Below, one piece after another: positions 61,288-64,000 of a stretch of 64,000 bases of DNA. The stretch covers positions 2,501-66,500 of the forward strand of contig NZ_QMDV01000004.1 of the NCBI RefSeq assembly GCF_003284895.1, read 5' to 3'. This DNA is from Pontibacter arcticus (lineage in GTDB: Bacteria; Bacteroidota; Bacteroidia; Cytophagales; Hymenobacteraceae). Positions within the stretch are counted from its first letter, which is position 1. Each line of letters begins with the position of its first letter. Both the position numbers and the translations under genes were made by a program. The notes under the pieces were generated by a model. It worked only from the letters and a program-made list of their open reading frames with translations, was not told the DNA's origin and made no database searches.

Positions 61288-62409
61288 ATGAATAAAACTC
61301 TACTTTCTAGTATGCATATTTTTTCTCTCCGTTTGATACTGCTGGCTGCGCTTTGCATAAGTTCGCTGGCAGTGCATGCACAGGTATCTACTCCAAAGTA
61401 TAGCAATGAATTCCTGAACATCGGGGTGGGAGGCAGAGCGCTGGGTATGGGTAATGTGCAGTCTGCCATTGCCAGCGACGCCACGGCCGGCTACTGGAAC
61501 CCGGCGGGGCTGCTGACTTTAAAAGATAAGTATAATGTAGCCCTGATGCACTCGGAGCTCTTTGCCGGTATCGCAAAAAACGACTTCGGGAGCTTTGCCA
61601 TGCCTTTAGATGAGAAGAGTGCTTTAGGAATTTCCGTTATCAGGTTAGGTGTGGATGATATTGCCGATACCAGAAGGCTGCAGAACGAGTATGGCTACAT
61701 TCAATATGACAGTATCAAGTTTTTCTCGGTAGCAGATTATGCGCTTATACTTTCGTATGCCCGCAAAAGCAACCTGATAGAAGGCCTGAGCCTGGGAGCA
61801 AACGCGAAACTTATTTACCGTAACGTAGGAGATTTTGCCAATGCGTATGGGTTTGGGATTGATGTCGGTGCCCAATTGCAGCGCGGCACCTGGCAGTTTG
61901 GCGTAATGGCAAAAGATGTTACAACCACCTTTACCGCCTGGACGCATAATGTAGAAGAGCTGGAAAAAGCCTACCTGCAAACCGGCAACGACCTTCCCGA
62001 AAACAATGCTGAACTTACCCTTCCCCGCTTAGTACTTGGTGTGGGCAAATCCTTTAAAATAACAGATCAATTCTCGGCACTGCTCGCAACTGACATCGAC
62101 TTTACGTTTGACGGAAGGCGAAATGTGCTCCTGAAATCTGATGTCGTTTCCGTTGACCCGCATATTGGGCTGGAGCTGGCGTACGCGAATACCGTTTTTG
62201 TGCGCGGCGGCCTTAATAACTACCAGGAAACCCGAAATTTTAATGGCGGAACCGATAAGCGTGTGCAACCCAATTTCGGGATCGGCTTTAAAACCAATGG
62301 CCTTAACCTCGATCTTGCCCTTTCCCGCATTAACGATAAAGAAAGCAATTCCATATCCAGCGCCAGCACCTCTTCTGTTATAGTTTCGCTTGGATATTCC
62401 TTTAATTAA
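61288..62409 (+). CDS. PorV/PorQ-family type IX secretion outer-membrane protein
   Basis: 373 residues. A signal peptide ends at about 31 (LAVHAQ). The mature protein begins PKYSNEFLNIGVGGRALGMGNVQSAIASDATAGYWNPAGL, a recognisable PorV/PorQ N-terminus, and continues as alternating beta strands to a C-terminal ...SVIVSLGYSFN, consistent with a barrel ending in an aromatic residue (here Phe-Asn). PorV shuttles cargo from the SprA translocon to the PorU sortase. It is 28 nt before a PorU2-like gene, which supports the assignment. A T9SS cargo protein is encoded at 51401-52693. Confidence 0.82.
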   Translation: MNKTLLSSMHIFSLRLILLAALCISSLAVHAQVSTPKYSNEFLNIGVGGRALGMGNVQSAIASDATAGYWNPAGLLTLKDKYNVALMHSELFAGIAKNDFGSFAMPLDEKSALGISVIRLGVDDIADTRRLQNEYGYIQYDSIKFFSVADYALILSYARKSNLIEGLSLGANAKLIYRNVGDFANAYGFGIDVGAQLQRGTWQFGVMAKDVTTTFTAWTHNVEELEKAYLQTGNDLPENNAELTLPRLVLGVGKSFKITDQFSALLATDIDFTFDGRRNVLLKSDVVSVDPHIGLELAYANTVFVRGGLNNYQETRNFNGGTDKRVQPNFGIGFKTNGLNLDLALSRINDKESNSISSASTSSVIVSLGYSFN

Positions 62410-62437
62410 GCATCAACATTGTTTAGCTGAAAAGCCG

Positions 62438-64000
62438 ATGATAAATTTTACTCCCAAAAAGCAAATCTGCTTTGCCCTTTTTTTTATTCTTTTCGGCTTG
62501 TTGTCCGGTGCAGCCCAGGCCCAGACAAATTTCGGAAACGAATGGATCAGGTTTGACCAGCCCTACTATAAGATCAAAGTTATTAATACTGGCCTGCACC
62601 GCCTTAGCTATGGTTATTTAGATAGCCTTGGTTTGGCAAGTGTTAATCCTAAGCATCTCCAGCTTTTCAGAAGGGGGCAGGAGGTAGCCATTTATGTTGC
62701 TGGCCAAGCCGACGACCGCCTGGATCAGCAGGATTATGTGGAGTTTTTCGGAGAACGGAATAACGGCGCACTCGACGCTGAACTATATAAGAATCCAGCT
62801 CATCAGGTGCACCAGCTTTATAGTTTATATACCGATACGGCTTCTTACTTTTTAACAGTAAGCCCGCAGGGTGGCAAGCGTATGCGCGAAATCAATCCTG
62901 CAATCGAAGGTCGCACGCCGGAACCTTATCATCTACAGAAAATTGTGCAGGCTGATGCACCAGGGGGTAATTTAACAACCTACTATCCTGGTAAAAAGTA
63001 TGGCGAAAACACCTTGCCTTGGATGGATGCGGGCGAAGGAAATATTCCTAATACATCAAGATTTGAGAAAACCTACAATATAAATTCAATTACGGATATT
63101 GAGCCATCCGGACCTAAGCCATACTTAAAATATGTAGCCTATGCCCGAGGAAATATTACTCATAATTTTGCTATTAGGGTAACTAATACAACAAATATTA
63201 CACGTGAAATAGCCCGGCATGTACTTGTTGGCGATGGACATGTAAGTGCTGGTTCAGTTTTGGAATTCTCTGATATTTCAGGAGGCCGAGTAGCTGTAAA
63301 ATCTTTGCCTGATGCGCATGAAACAATAGAAAACCAAATAAGCGTTGCCTTATCAGTACTAACCTTTCCGCAGAAAAGTATTTACAAGGCCACTCCTATT
63401 TTTGTTTATACTGATTCAACAAAATCAACTAACCCGTATTATGAGTTTTCTGGCTTATCTGGTGCTGCAGTTCCTGCAAGCGTGGTAGCTTATGATGTAA
63501 CTGATCCGGCAAATATCATCCGTATAGCTGGGTATAATGTAAATGGTAAAAGAGGGTTCGCAGTAGATGCAGAAGATCGGAGAAGCCATAAATTGTTACT
63601 GACCGACATATCCAGAACTTTTAAGCCTGCCGGCAAAAAGAGCAAAGTAGAATTTAAGCAGATAGACCCGACAGCTTACGACTATCTTATTGTTTCAAAC
63701 AAAAGATTTTTAACCGCGCCCGAGCAATATGTTGCTTATAGAGCTTCTGCTGCAGGTGGTGGTTACAAGCCTTTAGTTGTCATGATAGACGATCTGATCG
63801 ACCAGTTTCATTACGGGGAATATTCCGCTGTAGCAATACGGAAATTTTCGGAATTTATGCTTACCTCAGGAGCGCCAAAGCACTTGCTGCTCATGGGCAA
63901 AGGTATAACAGTAAATAAAGGTAACTTCAGAAGCGCAACTGTTAGAGCCTTGGATTTTGTTCCGGCGGGAGGGGTGCCGGCGTCTGACATTCTATTCACA
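62438..64000 (+). CDS. PorU2-like C25 (gingipain-type) sortase, 3' truncated by window
   Basis: ATG at 62438; the frame stays open to the window end (521 codons seen). A signal peptide is evident (FALFFILFGLLSGAAQAQ). The N-terminal about 300 residues are beta-rich (NEWIRFDQPYYKIKV ... RLSYGYLDSLGL). From about 400 the C25 peptidase domain begins: YDYLIVSNKRF, DDLIDQFHYGEYSAVAIRKF and HLLLMGKG are the characteristic blocks. The catalytic His-Cys segments lie beyond the window. PorU2 proteins are T9SS-associated sortase paralogues of Cytophagales. It directly follows the PorV/PorQ-like gene. Confidence 0.8.
   Translation, partial: MINFTPKKQICFALFFILFGLLSGAAQAQTNFGNEWIRFDQPYYKIKVINTGLHRLSYGYLDSLGLASVNPKHLQLFRRGQEVAIYVAGQADDRLDQQDYVEFFGERNNGALDAELYKNPAHQVHQLYSLYTDTASYFLTVSPQGGKRMREINPAIEGRTPEPYHLQKIVQADAPGGNLTTYYPGKKYGENTLPWMDAGEGNIPNTSRFEKTYNINSITDIEPSGPKPYLKYVAYARGNITHNFAIRVTNTTNITREIARHVLVGDGHVSAGSVLEFSDISGGRVAVKSLPDAHETIENQISVALSVLTFPQKSIYKATPIFVYTDSTKSTNPYYEFSGLSGAAVPASVVAYDVTDPANIIRIAGYNVNGKRGFAVDAEDRRSHKLLLTDISRTFKPAGKKSKVEFKQIDPTAYDYLIVSNKRFLTAPEQYVAYRASAAGGGYKPLVVMIDDLIDQFHYGEYSAVAIRKFSEFMLTSGAPKHLLLMGKGITVNKGNFRSATVRALDFVPAGGVPASDILFT

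Overview
The window is a chromosomal segment of a Bacteroidota bacterium, most likely order Cytophagales and family Hymenobacteraceae (Pontibacter-like). That placement is an inference. It rests on type IX secretion genes (a PorV/PorQ-like protein, a PorU2-like sortase and a cargo protein with a sorting domain), a BatA-type protein, menaquinone synthesis, a complete nuoH-N block, the short Bacteroidota arginine decarboxylase, and promoters of the Bacteroidota type (TTTG, about 20 bp, TAnnTTTG). No phage, insertion sequence, CRISPR array or tRNA gene was seen.

Layout. 1-2172: 3' part of a 23S rRNA, the 5S rRNA and the operon terminator. 2242-8765: a co-directional cluster of BatA-like protein, dihydroorotase-like protein, two DUF4199 membrane proteins and two glycosyltransferases. 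8839-18757: purB, an AsmA-like/GT51 fusion, a transporter, a degenerate DAHP synthase/chorismate mutase paralogue, TerC, a polyprenol-phosphate glycosyltransferase and hemG. 18918-26888: a HAD phosphatase, a small lipoprotein, arginine metabolism (arginine decarboxylase, arginase, argS), glutathione peroxidase, menA and a GDPD lipoprotein. 27026-36283: an RNA helicase, a CoA-transferase, phhA, an ABC-F ATPase, small membrane proteins and murI. 36424-39636: a YgiB/YgiC-like pair and secreted proteins. 39796-49186: nuoH-N, interrupted by two REP/MITE-like repeats and an AT-rich foreign-looking gene. 49195-57963: purF, a T9SS cargo protein, the isc cluster, methylmalonyl-CoA epimerase, tsaC and cca. 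58186-61037: a padR-pspC operon. 61288-end: porV/porQ-like and porU2-like (cut by the window end).

The most interesting observations are regulatory. Upstream of phhA (phenylalanine to tyrosine) lies an unannotated 55-codon ORF with 11 tyrosines. It sits between its own promoter and an intrinsic terminator, and a segment just after the tyrosine run can pair over 9 bp with the 5' arm of that terminator. This is the architecture of a classical ribosome-mediated attenuator sensing tyrosine. A second, similar arrangement (27-codon leader, competing 8-bp pairing, terminator) precedes the DAHP synthase/chorismate mutase paralogue, suggesting a shared aromatic amino acid control. In addition, the heptamer AAGTATA/TATACTT is strikingly over-represented across the window, in coding and non-coding DNA, on both strands and in all frames. 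Two proteins of central pathways (the dihydroorotase-like and DAHP synthase-like ones) have lost their catalytic residues and look like pseudoenzymes.
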